Shown here: positions 1 through 7,331 of the stretch, in pieces
How positions within the stretch are numbered: position 1 is the first letter of the stretch
Layout of the letters: each line of letters starts with the position of its first letter
From: an uncultured Candidatus Peregrinibacteria bacterium
GTDB taxonomy: Bacteria > Patescibacteriota > Gracilibacteria > Peribacterales > Peribacteraceae
Assembly (NCBI GenBank): GCA_937863435.1
Contig: CALMES010000157.1
Coordinates: 1-64,000, forward strand
Length of the DNA: 64,000 nt
Direction of reading: 5' to 3'
Notes under the pieces: generated by a model
What the model was told of the DNA's origin: nothing
Databases searched by the model: none
The model's input: the letters and a program-made list of their open reading frames with translations, nothing else
Made by a program: the position numbers and the translations under genes

Positions 1-55
1 GAGCGCGACACTGATAATGTCGAGGTCACAAGTTCAAGTCTTGTATCGCCCACCA
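1..55 (+). tRNA. tRNA-Ile(GAT), 3' part only
   Basis: The window opens inside a tRNA. The anticodon arm reads CGACA-CTGATAA-TGTCG, giving anticodon GAT, followed by a normal variable loop, a T arm (ACAAG/CTTGT), the acceptor 3' strand ATCGCCC and an encoded CCA at 53-55. The 5' half lies outside the window. All 55 bases are repeated exactly at 336-390. Confidence 0.85.
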
Positions 56-70
56 TTCAATTTTTATCTT

Positions 71-324
71 ATATACTACGTTTACGTCCTTCAGAATCCC
101 GAAGGCGTTCTTTATAAAGGCTATACTGAAAATATTGACCATCGATTACAGCAACATAATGCTGATGATGAATTTGGGTCATATACATCAAAAAGAGGCC
201 ATGGAAGCTCATGTACAAGGAAGAATTTAAAACTAAACAAGAGGCAATGCGGAGAGAAAAATTCTTCAAAACCGGTAAAGGAAGAGAATTTTTAAAACAA
301 ATGATAGGGCGATTATCGGCCTAG
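71..324 (+). pseudogene. GIY-YIG endonuclease-like gene, frameshifted, between two tRNA-Ile copies
   Basis: The first part encodes YYVYVLQN...GVLYKGYT...DHRLQQHN, the N-terminal core of small GIY-YIG nucleases of the UPF0213/YhbQ type. Near position 197 the frame is lost. The C-terminal half (PWKLMYKEEF, then EAMRREKFFKTGKGREFLK with the usual catalytic Glu region) continues from 199 in the next frame and stops at TAG 322-324. Relative to the family one base seems to be missing around 197-199. No in-frame ATG precedes the core except one inside tRNA copy 1 at 17-19. The stop codon lies inside tRNA-Ile copy 2. Sequencing error or programmed frameshifting cannot be excluded. I read it as a decayed mobile nuclease. 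Confidence 0.7.
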
Positions 325-387
325 GCCGATGGTTAGAGCGCGACACTGATAATGTCGAGGTCACAAGTTCAAGTCTTGTATCGCCCA
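307..387 (+). tRNA. tRNA-Ile(GAT), second copy with abnormal D arm
   Basis: Acceptor GGGCGAT (307-313) pairs with ATCGCCC (380-386). The discriminator is A and CCA is encoded at 388-390. The anticodon arm has GAT and the T arm is normal. The D region is odd: where GCTCAGA would be expected there is the 14-base palindrome TCGGCCTAGGCCGA (316-329), so the 3' D-stem strand GAGC has no GCTC partner. The molecule may be non-functional or may fold in a non-canonical way. The TAG inside the palindrome is the stop of the GIY-YIG reading frame. Confidence 0.7.
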
Positions 388-390
388 CCA
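336..390 (+). repeat. 55-base exact direct repeat of window positions 1-55
   Basis: Positions 336-390 are identical to 1-55 and end with the tRNA CCA. The repeat brackets the GIY-YIG pseudogene. The true repeat may be longer, because copy 1 is cut by the window edge. Confidence 0.95.
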
Positions 391-404
391 ATCAAAAAAA
401 TAAT

Positions 405-749
405 TTACTTCTTATCTTTTTCAGACCAGGCATAAATGCATTTTTGCTGATGATCTCCATTTTTTGCAGCTCTACAGTAAATATCATCATTTCTAAGGAA
501 ACTTTCCTGAGCATACAAACAACACACTCTGCGAATACCACTTGAAAACGTTGAAATTTCTGCCACTACAGGATCTTCCAACGGCTCAACAATTTGATGT
601 GTCTGTTTAGGTCTTCCTCTACGCCCCAAGAAACCTCTTTCACCTTCTCTCACTTCAACACGCTCAGCAATACCTTTACATTCAACAGTTTGAACTAAAC
701 CCGTGCCTGCTGGAATTTCGTTACAAGAAAGAGGTATACCGCGTTGCAT
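405..749 (-). CDS. hypothetical small cysteine-containing protein
   Basis: This open frame of 114 residues matches no family I recognise. It has six cysteines, including a CC pair in RRVCCLYAQ, and a C-terminal part rich in charged residues (AWSEKDKK end). No signal peptide or membrane segment is evident. Its DNA is more AT-rich than most neighbours, which could indicate recent acquisition with the adjacent tRNA/GIY-YIG locus. No convincing promoter or ribosome binding site is seen. It could be a real accessory gene or a chance frame. Confidence 0.45.
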   Translation of the reverse strand: MQRGIPLSCNEIPAGTGLVQTVECKGIAERVEVREGERGFLGRRGRPKQTHQIVEPLEDPVVAEISTFSSGIRRVCCLYAQESFLRNDDIYCRAAKNGDHQQKCIYAWSEKDKK

Positions 750-900
750 ATTTCAATATTGATCTTACAAATTATTGCTGTCAATTTAACTGAATGTATC
801 CTTTCTATACCAAAAAACATTCTCAAAACCATTTCAATTGGCACTTCTTCTCTCTTTCCGCTTTACTAAGGATGTTTATCCTCTCTTTCCCCTCTTTCCT

Positions 901-1182
901 ATGCATTCCGGCAAAAAATGTATTCCCGGCATCCTTATCTGTCTTCTCGTCGTAGTCGGCGCTCTCAACTGGGGCCTTGTCGGCATCGGCATGCTGATGA
1001 ACAACGACTTAAACGTTGTCCATATGCTGGTCGGCGCATGGCCGATGGTCGAGGCTATCGTCTATATTCTCGTCGGTGTAGCAGGCATCGGCAAAATCTT
1101 CCACGACATGATGTGCCCATGCAAGAAGGATTGTTGTGGCGACTGCGGCAAAGACGGCAAGGCAGAAGCTCCAAAGATGTAA
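901..1182 (+). CDS. DUF378 family membrane protein
   Basis: The 93-residue protein has two hydrophobic helices (about 8-28 and 44-66) with the DUF378 signature GALNWGLVGIGML between them. It ends in a Cys/Lys-rich tail (CPCKKDCCGDCGK) that could bind metal. The frame is open further upstream (838), but the start at 901 gives the normal DUF378 N-terminus, so the extension is rejected. A terminator follows directly. The function of the family is unknown. The Cys-rich cytoplasmic or external tail is the unusual part. Confidence 0.85.
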   Translation: MHSGKKCIPGILICLLVVVGALNWGLVGIGMLMNNDLNVVHMLVGAWPMVEAIVYILVGVAGIGKIFHDMMCPCKKDCCGDCGKDGKAEAPKM

Positions 1183-1203
1183 GAACTTCTCTCTTACAAT
1201 CTG

Positions 1204-1236
1204 AAAAACCACATCTGCTGCAGATGTGGTTTTTTT
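1204..1236. terminator. bidirectional rho-independent terminator
   Basis: An 11-bp stem ACCACATCTGC/GCAGATGTGGT is flanked by an A run on the left and T7 on the right. It lies between the converging DUF378 gene and the minus-strand secreted-protein gene and can serve both. Confidence 0.85.
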
Positions 1237-1239
1237 ATA

Positions 1240-2598
1240 CTACAAACTCTGTGCCAAAGCGCTGAGTGATACCTGATTCGGAAGCGGAATGGCGCCCAGA
1301 ACTATGGATGACACCTGCTGTGTCTCGGTATCGAAGGTGCCGCTTATGTCGCTGTCACCATGGGCGGTGGCTATATAGGCATGCTCAAACCGCACCCGGG
1401 CTTTTGTCTCATAGACAATAGTGGTTTTTTCGGTAAACAGCAGCGCCGACGACTGCAGATACTGTCGCGCAAGAGACACGATCTTCGCAGGTTCGTATGT
1501 ACGTGCTGCGGCAACGGGCAATACGTCTGATTCCTGATGTTTGGCCGCAGGCGGAAGCAGAGGTGCAATGAAGTCATGCAGCCTGCTACTGACGCGCTGC
1601 CACTGCCTGGCGGATTCCGGATATCCGGCTGTATCCAGCGCCAGCGCCATTCCATCGATTTTGTCCAACAACATCTCTCCTGCCATCTGCGGATCCATGG
1701 TTGCGGCACGTTCGGCCGAATGAGTCAGTGTATCGAGCACGCTCAGCGGAAGCGGGCGGCTAAGAGCGGTTTGCTCCTGCACAACAGCCAGAACAAATGA
1801 GGAGTCCATCGTCACCGGAACGTCCAGCTCCGCCAGTAAATTTGCCGCATTGCGTCGTTGCGACAAGAGCGCAAACAAAAGCAGGATACGGGACGGGGTT
1901 GCGTCCGAAGGCATCAATCGGAGCAGGGCATCCGAACAATCGACAGTTGCGTCTGCTGTCGTCAGAAATTCCGCCATGACGGCAGAGGCATCGATTGCAG
2001 CAAGAGGCGCAGGCAACGAGGTGCAACGGGATATGCCCAGCAGCTGTACGGCCTCAGTTGCAGATTGTGACAATCCTGCGTCAGTCACGACAGGTATGAG
2101 ACGCATTTTCTCCTGCAGCCAGTGAAGCGGCACTTCAGAAGTACTCATCTTCCCACCCTCCATCCGCATTTGATAACCGCGCGGCAGCAATGTGCTGCTG
2201 CCGGCAGACTCAACAAGAAGTGGCGATGTCAGGGCGACAGCCGTTACGCTCGTTGCATCACGGAGCACCAGCACACTGCCATGCAGCACACGAACGACAG
2301 ATGAATCTGCGACAATATCCACAAAACCGCTTGTGGCGACTATGGCCGATCCTGCCGATACCGTAACCCTGGCTGCGGATGCATCGACTGTCGCGGAAGA
2401 CCGCTCCTCCAGCGCAACGGCAATGCCGGCATTTCCCTGCCACACTACAGGCTGACCCGCTGTCCGGAGCACCACCGGAGCAATGCGTACGGGCTCTTGT
2501 AAAATCGTGGCAAACAAATGGTCGGAACCGGCAATGCAGAGCATCGCAATGAGGAAGACGGGCAACGCCACGAAGTGTTTGTGTTTTTGTGTGAACAT
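1240..2598 (-). CDS. secreted/membrane-anchored protein with FecR-like N-terminal region
   Basis: The protein has 452 residues. A signal peptide or anchor (KHKHFVALPVFLIAMLCIAGSD) is followed by about 120 residues of short beta-strand pattern (VTVSAGSAIVATSGFVDIV, VRVLHGSVLVLRD, LLPRGYQMRM) that resembles FecR-type domains. The C-terminal two thirds is alanine-rich, probably helical, and not recognised. FecR domains usually sit on the outer face of the membrane and sense or bind surface ligands. Here no partner sigma factor is adjacent, so a regulatory role is not supported. The start is supported by a TGCTATAAT box eight bases upstream. Confidence 0.7.
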   Translation of the reverse strand: MFTQKHKHFVALPVFLIAMLCIAGSDHLFATILQEPVRIAPVVLRTAGQPVVWQGNAGIAVALEERSSATVDASAARVTVSAGSAIVATSGFVDIVADSSVVRVLHGSVLVLRDATSVTAVALTSPLLVESAGSSTLLPRGYQMRMEGGKMSTSEVPLHWLQEKMRLIPVVTDAGLSQSATEAVQLLGISRCTSLPAPLAAIDASAVMAEFLTTADATVDCSDALLRLMPSDATPSRILLLFALLSQRRNAANLLAELDVPVTMDSSFVLAVVQEQTALSRPLPLSVLDTLTHSAERAATMDPQMAGEMLLDKIDGMALALDTAGYPESARQWQRVSSRLHDFIAPLLPPAAKHQESDVLPVAAARTYEPAKIVSLARQYLQSSALLFTEKTTIVYETKARVRFEHAYIATAHGDSDISGTFDTETQQVSSIVLGAIPLPNQVSLSALAQSL

Positions 2599-2606
2599 TT
2601 CCCCTT

Positions 2607-2615
2607 ATTATAGCA
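2607..2615 (-). promoter_or_regulatory. extended -10 promoter TGCTATAAT, leaderless type
   Basis: On the minus strand TGCTATAAT ends eight bases before the ATG at 2598, so transcription would begin at or within a base or two of the start codon. Confidence 0.7.
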
Positions 2616-2648
2616 GAAAAATGGCCTTTCTTCCATACCGCCTGTCCG

Positions 2649-2654
2649 TACAAT
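2649..2654 (+). promoter_or_regulatory. -10 box TACAAT for ruvC
   Basis: TACAAT ends six bases before the ruvC ATG at 2661. This predicts a leaderless transcript. No Shine-Dalgarno sequence is present. Confidence 0.55.
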
Positions 2655-2660
2655 GTTTCC

Positions 2661-3134
2661 ATGCGCGCACTCGGAATCGACCCAGGATTGGCCACAACAG
2701 GACTGGGGCTTGTTGATCAATCCAGTAAGCGCGTTGTATCCGCCCTTGATTGGTGTGTGATCGAAACACAAGCCGGCCTGCCGATGCCAGACAGATTGGC
2801 CGAACTGGCTGCCGATTTGCGATCATTCATCAGTGAGCATAAGCCGGATGTTATTGCCATCGAGAAGCTGTTTTTTGCGACCAACAAACGGACAGCCATC
2901 GATGTGGCCCAAGCCCGCGGCGTGATTGTTCTGACAGCCCACAGCTTCGGCATTCCCCTTCTGGAACCAACGCCGCTGCAACTGAAATCTGCTATTACCG
3001 GAGATGGCAAAGCCGATAAGAAGCAGATGCAGGATATGGTCATGCGCATTCTCAAGCTCAAAGAACGACCGCAGCCGGATGATGCGGCAGATGGATTGGC
3101 GTTGGCGTTGTATGGATTGTCGCATCATCGATAG
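2661..3134 (+). CDS. ruvC: Holliday junction resolvase RuvC
   Basis: RuvC is the endonuclease that cuts Holliday junctions after RuvAB branch migration. The 157-residue protein has the family length and the RNase H-like fold motifs: IDPGLATTG with catalytic Asp7, IAIEKLFF with Glu68, and PDDAADGLALAL with Asp141 and Asp144. Its partner ruvB is in the same window at 56.5 kb, and no ruvA is seen here. recF follows convergently, separated by a palindromic repeat. The start is fixed by the MRALGIDPG N-terminus and a -10 box six bases upstream. Confidence 0.95.
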   Translation: MRALGIDPGLATTGLGLVDQSSKRVVSALDWCVIETQAGLPMPDRLAELAADLRSFISEHKPDVIAIEKLFFATNKRTAIDVAQARGVIVLTAHSFGIPLLEPTPLQLKSAITGDGKADKKQMQDMVMRILKLKERPQPDDAADGLALALYGLSHHR

Positions 3135-3144
3135 AGATCATCAG

Positions 3145-3222
3145 TCGAGACGCGCCGGCTACTGCTTAATAAAACTCCAATCATAGTTGGAGGAATTTCA
3201 TCAAATCGCCGGCGTGTCTCGA
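3145..3222. repeat. nested palindromic element, GACGCGCCGGC family
   Basis: Outer arms of 15 bases (TCGAGACGCGCCGGC at 3145-3159; GCCGGCGTGTCTCGA at 3208-3222) pair with one G-T mismatch. An inner stem CTCCAA/TTGGAG lies in the loop. It fills the gap between convergent ruvC and recF and may act as a terminator-like hairpin. Related copies are at 7224-7297 and 11817-11900. Confidence 0.85.
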
Positions 3223-3237
3223 CATCCATCATCTAGC

Positions 3238-4335
3238 TTACTTTTTATCAATTCTCCCATTCTCTACTTCCCACACCGTCGCTCTCGCCGGCACTTCGCT
3301 TGGTAAATGCGTGCCTGTTAGCAAGACATGGTAGCCTTCGACAGCCGAGAGCAAATGACGCTGGTGCGCATCGTCGAGTTCGGAGAAAACATCGTCGAGC
3401 AGGATGATCGGTTTTTCGTGTCGGTACGCCTCAAATAAAGAAAGTGATACAAATAACAATGATAACAAACTTGCACGCTGCTGCCCGCGAGAAGCAAAGA
3501 GTGCAATATCGCGGTTGTCGGCATACAGATGCCAATCATCGCGATGCGGACCCACGGTTGTGGATTTCAGAATGATGTCGCGCTGACGATAGTGCTGGAG
3601 CAATGCCAGTAATGCCGCTTCACCGGTTTTACCGTCGACGTGCTTGGTATCGTAGCGAATGTCGACACTCCCCCACTTCTCGCCCAAAAAGATGAGCGTT
3701 GGACCCAGAGATGCATTCAGGCTCTCGATAATACCGATGCGCTGTTTTTGAAGAAGTGAACCGAGCTGCGCTATCTGACTGTCCCACGGATCCAAATCGC
3801 GTTCCTTTGCCTGATTGTCGGCAATGAGCCGGAGCAAGGAATTGCGCTGTTTCAAGACGCGCTGGTACTCACTCTGCAGTCGTAGAAAATCCGGCGAGAG
3901 CTGCGAAAGTACATCATCCAGAAAGTCGCGCCGGCCTGCCGGACCACCGACAAATAGTTGCAGATGCGACGGCAGAAAGACAATGCTCGGCACGGATCCG
4001 ATGAAACGCATGATGGGCGTACGGACATCATTGATGAAAAAGGCTTTCTGCTTGCGTGGTTTAATGGAAGCAAACACCTCCACCATGCTCGGCTCGCTGG
4101 TATCTGACACCGTCTGCCCCTTTACGCGATAGTATTCTTTCCCCCACTGAATAATCGGCTCTGTTTCGGACTGGATGCAGGATTTGCCGGTTGAAAGAAT
4201 GCTCACAGATTCAAGAATATTGGTTTTCCCGCTGCCGTTGGGACCAATAAAGAGATCCAATCCGCCATCCGAAAAATCCAGTTGCTGCGTGCTGTAGCAA
4301 CGAAATTGCTCGAGAAGGAGAGACTGGAGACGCAT
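3238..4335 (-). CDS. recF: DNA replication/repair protein RecF
   Basis: RecF is an SMC-like ATPase that loads RecA at gaps with RecOR. The 365-residue protein has Walker A GPNGSGKTN near residue 32, an ABC-type signature region around FASRGQQR, and Walker B IILLDDVFSELD near the C-terminus. This is the usual RecF order and length. It is not next to dnaA/dnaN/gyrB as in many bacteria. The start at MRLQSLLLEQFRCY is standard, and GATACT lies six bases upstream. Confidence 0.95.
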   Translation of the reverse strand: MRLQSLLLEQFRCYSTQQLDFSDGGLDLFIGPNGSGKTNILESVSILSTGKSCIQSETEPIIQWGKEYYRVKGQTVSDTSEPSMVEVFASIKPRKQKAFFINDVRTPIMRFIGSVPSIVFLPSHLQLFVGGPAGRRDFLDDVLSQLSPDFLRLQSEYQRVLKQRNSLLRLIADNQAKERDLDPWDSQIAQLGSLLQKQRIGIIESLNASLGPTLIFLGEKWGSVDIRYDTKHVDGKTGEAALLALLQHYRQRDIILKSTTVGPHRDDWHLYADNRDIALFASRGQQRASLLSLLFVSLSLFEAYRHEKPIILLDDVFSELDDAHQRHLLSAVEGYHVLLTGTHLPSEVPARATVWEVENGRIDKK

Positions 4336-4341
4336 GCGTGA

Positions 4342-4347
4342 AGTATC
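4342..4347 (-). promoter_or_regulatory. -10 box GATACT for recF
   Basis: On the minus strand GATACT ends six bases before the recF start codon, so the mRNA is predicted to be leaderless. Confidence 0.5.
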
Positions 4348-4478
4348 GGGAAGGAAACATCAAGATACAAGATACAAATGGCAAAAATATGAAAATCAAA
4401 AAATCTAAAAAATATTGCGTAAAGACACCCCGATCTCGGTCATTCTATTCAAAAATCATGACAAGATTTTGATATCTG

Positions 4479-4961
4479 TTAGCTCCTGAGCTTCTCCATC
4501 GATTCTTCAATCACTTCCTGAATCACTTTTACATACGCTTCGCGCTTAATGTAGAGCGGAATCTGCTGTGGCAAGACCCAGGCAAACTGATCGATCTCTT
4601 TGTTATCCACTGTCACTTTTTGATCGCGTGTTGCTACAAACAGGACAAAACAGAGTGTCTGACCCTGATTGACCGGGTGATGACGCGCAATGAATTGCGG
4701 CGGAAAATCGTACGAATACGTACAGGTGCTCACATGATCAACCTTCGTAAATTCCAAGCCCGCCTCTTCCATAAGTTCTCGAATGGCCGCTTGTTTCATG
4801 TCTTCACCTTCCTCGATACCGCCCTGCGGAAGCTGCCACGCATCGTAAACGCGCGGCTTGTGGACAAGTAGAATCTCGTAGACAGTATCACAGCCTCCAG
4901 GAGCACAAACATCGACCGGTCGTACTACCAGAGCCGATACTGCTTTGCGATATTGTTTCAT
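4479..4961 (-). CDS. Nudix hydrolase, RppH/Ap4A hydrolase-like
   Basis: The Nudix box is complete: GGIEEGEDMKQAAIRELMEE followed by AGL. It is preceded by WQLPQGG, the form seen in RppH (RNA 5'-pyrophosphohydrolase) and diadenosine tetraphosphatases. The protein has 160 residues. The likely substrates are 5'-triphosphate RNA ends or dinucleoside polyphosphates, but sequence alone does not separate these. The frame has a TTG one codon before the ATG. I chose the ATG at 4961 because TATAAT ends seven bases upstream. Confidence 0.85.
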   Translation of the reverse strand: MKQYRKAVSALVVRPVDVCAPGGCDTVYEILLVHKPRVYDAWQLPQGGIEEGEDMKQAAIRELMEEAGLEFTKVDHVSTCTYSYDFPPQFIARHHPVNQGQTLCFVLFVATRDQKVTVDNKEIDQFAWVLPQQIPLYIKREAYVKVIQEVIEESMEKLRS

Positions 4962-4968
4962 CAAAAAA

Positions 4969-4974
4969 ATTATA
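4969..4974 (-). promoter_or_regulatory. -10 box TATAAT for the Nudix gene
   Basis: A perfect TATAAT on the minus strand ends seven bases before the ATG at 4961. The spacing predicts a leaderless mRNA. Confidence 0.65.
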
Positions 4975-5027
4975 CGGCTTTGTCTACCAAAACAAAAGGT
5001 TCAGAGCTTGCTCCTGCTAACACCTGA

Positions 5028-5204
5028 TTAGCTTGAGTGCTTTTCTTCCTTCAGCTTCAAGGGACGCTTAGCGCGACAATCCTTGCAATACTTGTTCAGC
5101 TTGCGAAAGTCAGCCTTTTTGGCCTTCAGGATGCGAACGGTTGCGATACGAGAACCGCATTCGCTGCAGGTGCCGGAGTACACTGTTTTCTTACCACGTG
5201 GCAT
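5028..5204 (-). CDS. rpmG: 50S ribosomal protein L33 (bL33)
   Basis: This 58-residue protein starts MPRGKKTVYSGTCSECGSR and continues with a basic middle to KLNKYCKDCRAKR. It has the zinc-ribbon pattern CxxC...KYCxxC and the basic character of bL33. The N-terminus is slightly longer than in textbook L33, and the central strand differs from the TTKNKRN form, so another small zinc-ribbon protein is possible. It sits 15 bases downstream of the permease gene on the same strand. Confidence 0.75.
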   Translation of the reverse strand: MPRGKKTVYSGTCSECGSRIATVRILKAKKADFRKLNKYCKDCRAKRPLKLKEEKHSS

Positions 5205-5219
5205 AGTTGCGACAATTTA

Positions 5220-6110
5220 CTAGCTGAGGGCTAGAAGCGCAAGCCCAAAAAAGGTAATCGCGAACCCGAGAGCCTTGATGCCGATCGATTTGGCACCAAA
5301 ACCCTCATGAGCCGTAAAAGCAGGCAGGTACCGGTGAAAGAGCCAGGCAAAGAACATGACAAAAAACGGCTGCGTATTGGCAAGCATGGAAACGAGTGAC
5401 GCCGGACCTGCTTGATAGGCGTAGACAAAAAACAAGATTGCCAGAAACCAGACTGCAATCACTGCGGCGTTAAAAAGAAAAAATACACGACGCTCCGTGC
5501 GTAACGTGACAAGCATTGGAGAGCGGTAGGCTGGCAGAATCCACGGCATTGCAAAAGACATGCATTCACGACCGATGATCGACCAGAAGAAAACTGCAAC
5601 AATAGTCTGAGAATCGAGCAGTGCTGCTTTTTGTACGAGATAATTGGGAGCGGTGATAAGACCGAGTACTGTCAGTAAACCAAGAGTGCGACCGAGAGAA
5701 ATGTGTGTATGCCAGAAGGCAATAAGAAGCGCTGAAACTAGGATGCAAACTACACCTGCTGTCTGCAGCATCGTCCAGTGTTCATGAAACACCATGAATG
5801 CGAAAGCGCTAATAAAAATAGACTGAAGCGCCCATGCGACATTTACTACCGATACCTCGATACGTTTAAGGACGTAAAAAAGAAAGAAATCACCGAAATA
5901 CGAACAGATACCCACTGCCAGAAGCGGCAGATGCCAAGTTGTCGCAATAGGCAGAAAGGTACTCAGAAGAATCAAAATCGATAGACTGAACAATGCCTGC
6001 ACGCCCATGAAAATGACCGTCGGCTTTTTATATCGCTTTGTCAGACTCGAATCCAGTACATTCACTAATGCCCAACTGGCTGCCGAAAGAAGAGTGAATA
6101 AAATCCACAT
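5220..6110 (-). CDS. EamA/DMT-family permease
   Basis: The 296-residue membrane protein has about ten hydrophobic helices in two homologous halves, the drug/metabolite transporter layout. It begins MWILFTLLSAASWALVNVLD, a typical EamA first helix with a conserved Trp. The substrate cannot be predicted; the family includes amino-acid and metabolite exporters. TATACT ends six bases before the start codon. The L33 gene lies 15 bases downstream and may be co-transcribed. Confidence 0.85.
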   Translation of the reverse strand: MWILFTLLSAASWALVNVLDSSLTKRYKKPTVIFMGVQALFSLSILILLSTFLPIATTWHLPLLAVGICSYFGDFFLFYVLKRIEVSVVNVAWALQSIFISAFAFMVFHEHWTMLQTAGVVCILVSALLIAFWHTHISLGRTLGLLTVLGLITAPNYLVQKAALLDSQTIVAVFFWSIIGRECMSFAMPWILPAYRSPMLVTLRTERRVFFLFNAAVIAVWFLAILFFVYAYQAGPASLVSMLANTQPFFVMFFAWLFHRYLPAFTAHEGFGAKSIGIKALGFAITFFGLALLALS

Positions 6111-6116
6111 GAAGCA

Positions 6117-6122
6117 AGTATA
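6117..6122 (-). promoter_or_regulatory. -10 box TATACT for the permease gene
   Basis: On the minus strand TATACT ends six bases before ATG 6110. This predicts a leaderless start for a possible permease-L33 transcript. Confidence 0.65.
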
Positions 6123-6205
6123 TAGAATTTAGAATGAAGTATGCAGAATCATGAAGCTGAGAAGAGCAAAACAATTCTTCATTCTGCATACGGAATACTG
6201 CATTC

Positions 6206-7150
6206 TTAACATGCTCCCTGCAACCATCCGCCATCGCCTGCCTGCAGATAGTTAAACACGCTGTTAGCGGCAATCGCCCCTTCACCGGCAGCAGTTGTAA
6301 ACTGAGCAAAATGATTGGAGCCGCTTGTGACATCGCCAGCGCCGAGAATACCTTTGACAGTCGAGCGCATAGCAGCGTCGACCTGCATGAAACCTTTATC
6401 GTCGAGCTTGCAGCCGATTTTTGTTGCGAGCCCTACGTTTGGAATGGAACCGACTTCGATGAAAACGCCATCGAGTGCGAGTGTATCGGAGCCATTGAAC
6501 GGCTTTTCAAGTTTGACGCCGGTTACCTTCTGTTCGCCGAGTACTTCCGTGATGGTATTTTCGAGCACCATGACAATGTTCGTCTTCTCTTTCACTTTCT
6601 GCACCCAGTACGGCTCGGCGCGGAACGAGTTACGGCGATGAATCAGGTACACGGTCTTGGCAACCTGAGCCGCAATCGCTGCGCCTTCCACGGCGCTGTC
6701 CCCTCCTCCAATAACAGCAACTGTCTTGTTGCGATAAAAGAACGCATCGCAGGTGGCACAGTACGTCACTCCTTTCCCCGAAAACTCGGCTTCGCCCTTT
6801 ATTCCTAAATGACGCTTGTTGGAACCTGTCGCCAATATGACCGTCTTGGCTTCCTGAAACGATCCATCTGCCAACAGTAATTTGAAACCGCCTTCGATCT
6901 GCTGGATTTCATTCACACGACCGATCATATGTTTTACCTGCTCGAAACTTGTTGCATGCTTTTTGAAGTTCTCCATAAGATCCGGACCACGGATTTCGAT
7001 AATCCCCGGCCAGTTGCCGACTTCGGCTGCCGTCTGTCCCATGCCACCTTCTTCTGCACCGATAATGAGCGTCGAAAGCTGGTAACGCGCTGTGTAAATG
7101 GCGGCTGTGTATCCGGCGGCGCCGACGCCGATAATTGCTGTGTCGAACAT
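6206..7150 (-). CDS. trxB: thioredoxin reductase (NADPH)
   Basis: This FAD enzyme passes electrons from NADPH to thioredoxin in the cytoplasm. The 314-residue protein has an FAD-binding GVGAAGYTAA near the N-terminus, the redox-active pair in TYCATCDAFFYRN, the NADPH site GGGDSAVEGA, and a C-terminal GAGDVTSG FAD motif. The frame is open 20 codons further upstream, but MFDTAIIGVGAAG is the normal start. A weak CACACT box lies eight bases before it. Confidence 0.93.
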   Translation of the reverse strand: MFDTAIIGVGAAGYTAAIYTARYQLSTLIIGAEEGGMGQTAAEVGNWPGIIEIRGPDLMENFKKHATSFEQVKHMIGRVNEIQQIEGGFKLLLADGSFQEAKTVILATGSNKRHLGIKGEAEFSGKGVTYCATCDAFFYRNKTVAVIGGGDSAVEGAAIAAQVAKTVYLIHRRNSFRAEPYWVQKVKEKTNIVMVLENTITEVLGEQKVTGVKLEKPFNGSDTLALDGVFIEVGSIPNVGLATKIGCKLDDKGFMQVDAAMRSTVKGILGAGDVTSGSNHFAQFTTAAGEGAIAANSVFNYLQAGDGGWLQGAC

Positions 7151-7223
7151 AGGATTGCAGTGTGCCGATCGACAGTCAGTCTGTAAAGACTCAGCTGAGT
7201 GATCTGCCAATCATCGCTCAGTA

Positions 7224-7297
7224 AAGACGCGCCAGCTATTTCTTTTTCTACCCACAATCATAGCCCGATGAAACACATCCAACTATCCGGCGCGTCT
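7224..7297. repeat. palindromic element, GACGCGCC family (second copy)
   Basis: Left arm AAGACGCGCC (7224-7233) pairs imperfectly with GGCGCGTCT (7289-7297). The sequence around the right arm continues CTCGACTGTCAG, and further short palindromes lie on both sides (CTCAGCTGAG near 7189; GACGGCCGTC near 7315). It lies between trxB and the binding-protein gene. Confidence 0.65.
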
Positions 7298-7331
7298 CGA
7301 CTGTCAGACGGCCAGACGGCCGTCTCAATGA

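Noticed and set aside
17-70. ATG at 17 as a start for the GIY-YIG gene
   Set aside because: It lies in the anticodon arm of a tRNA and would add 18 residues foreign to the family.
6311-6808. A 165-residue plus-strand frame within trxB
   Set aside because: Shadow of the conserved thioredoxin reductase gene.
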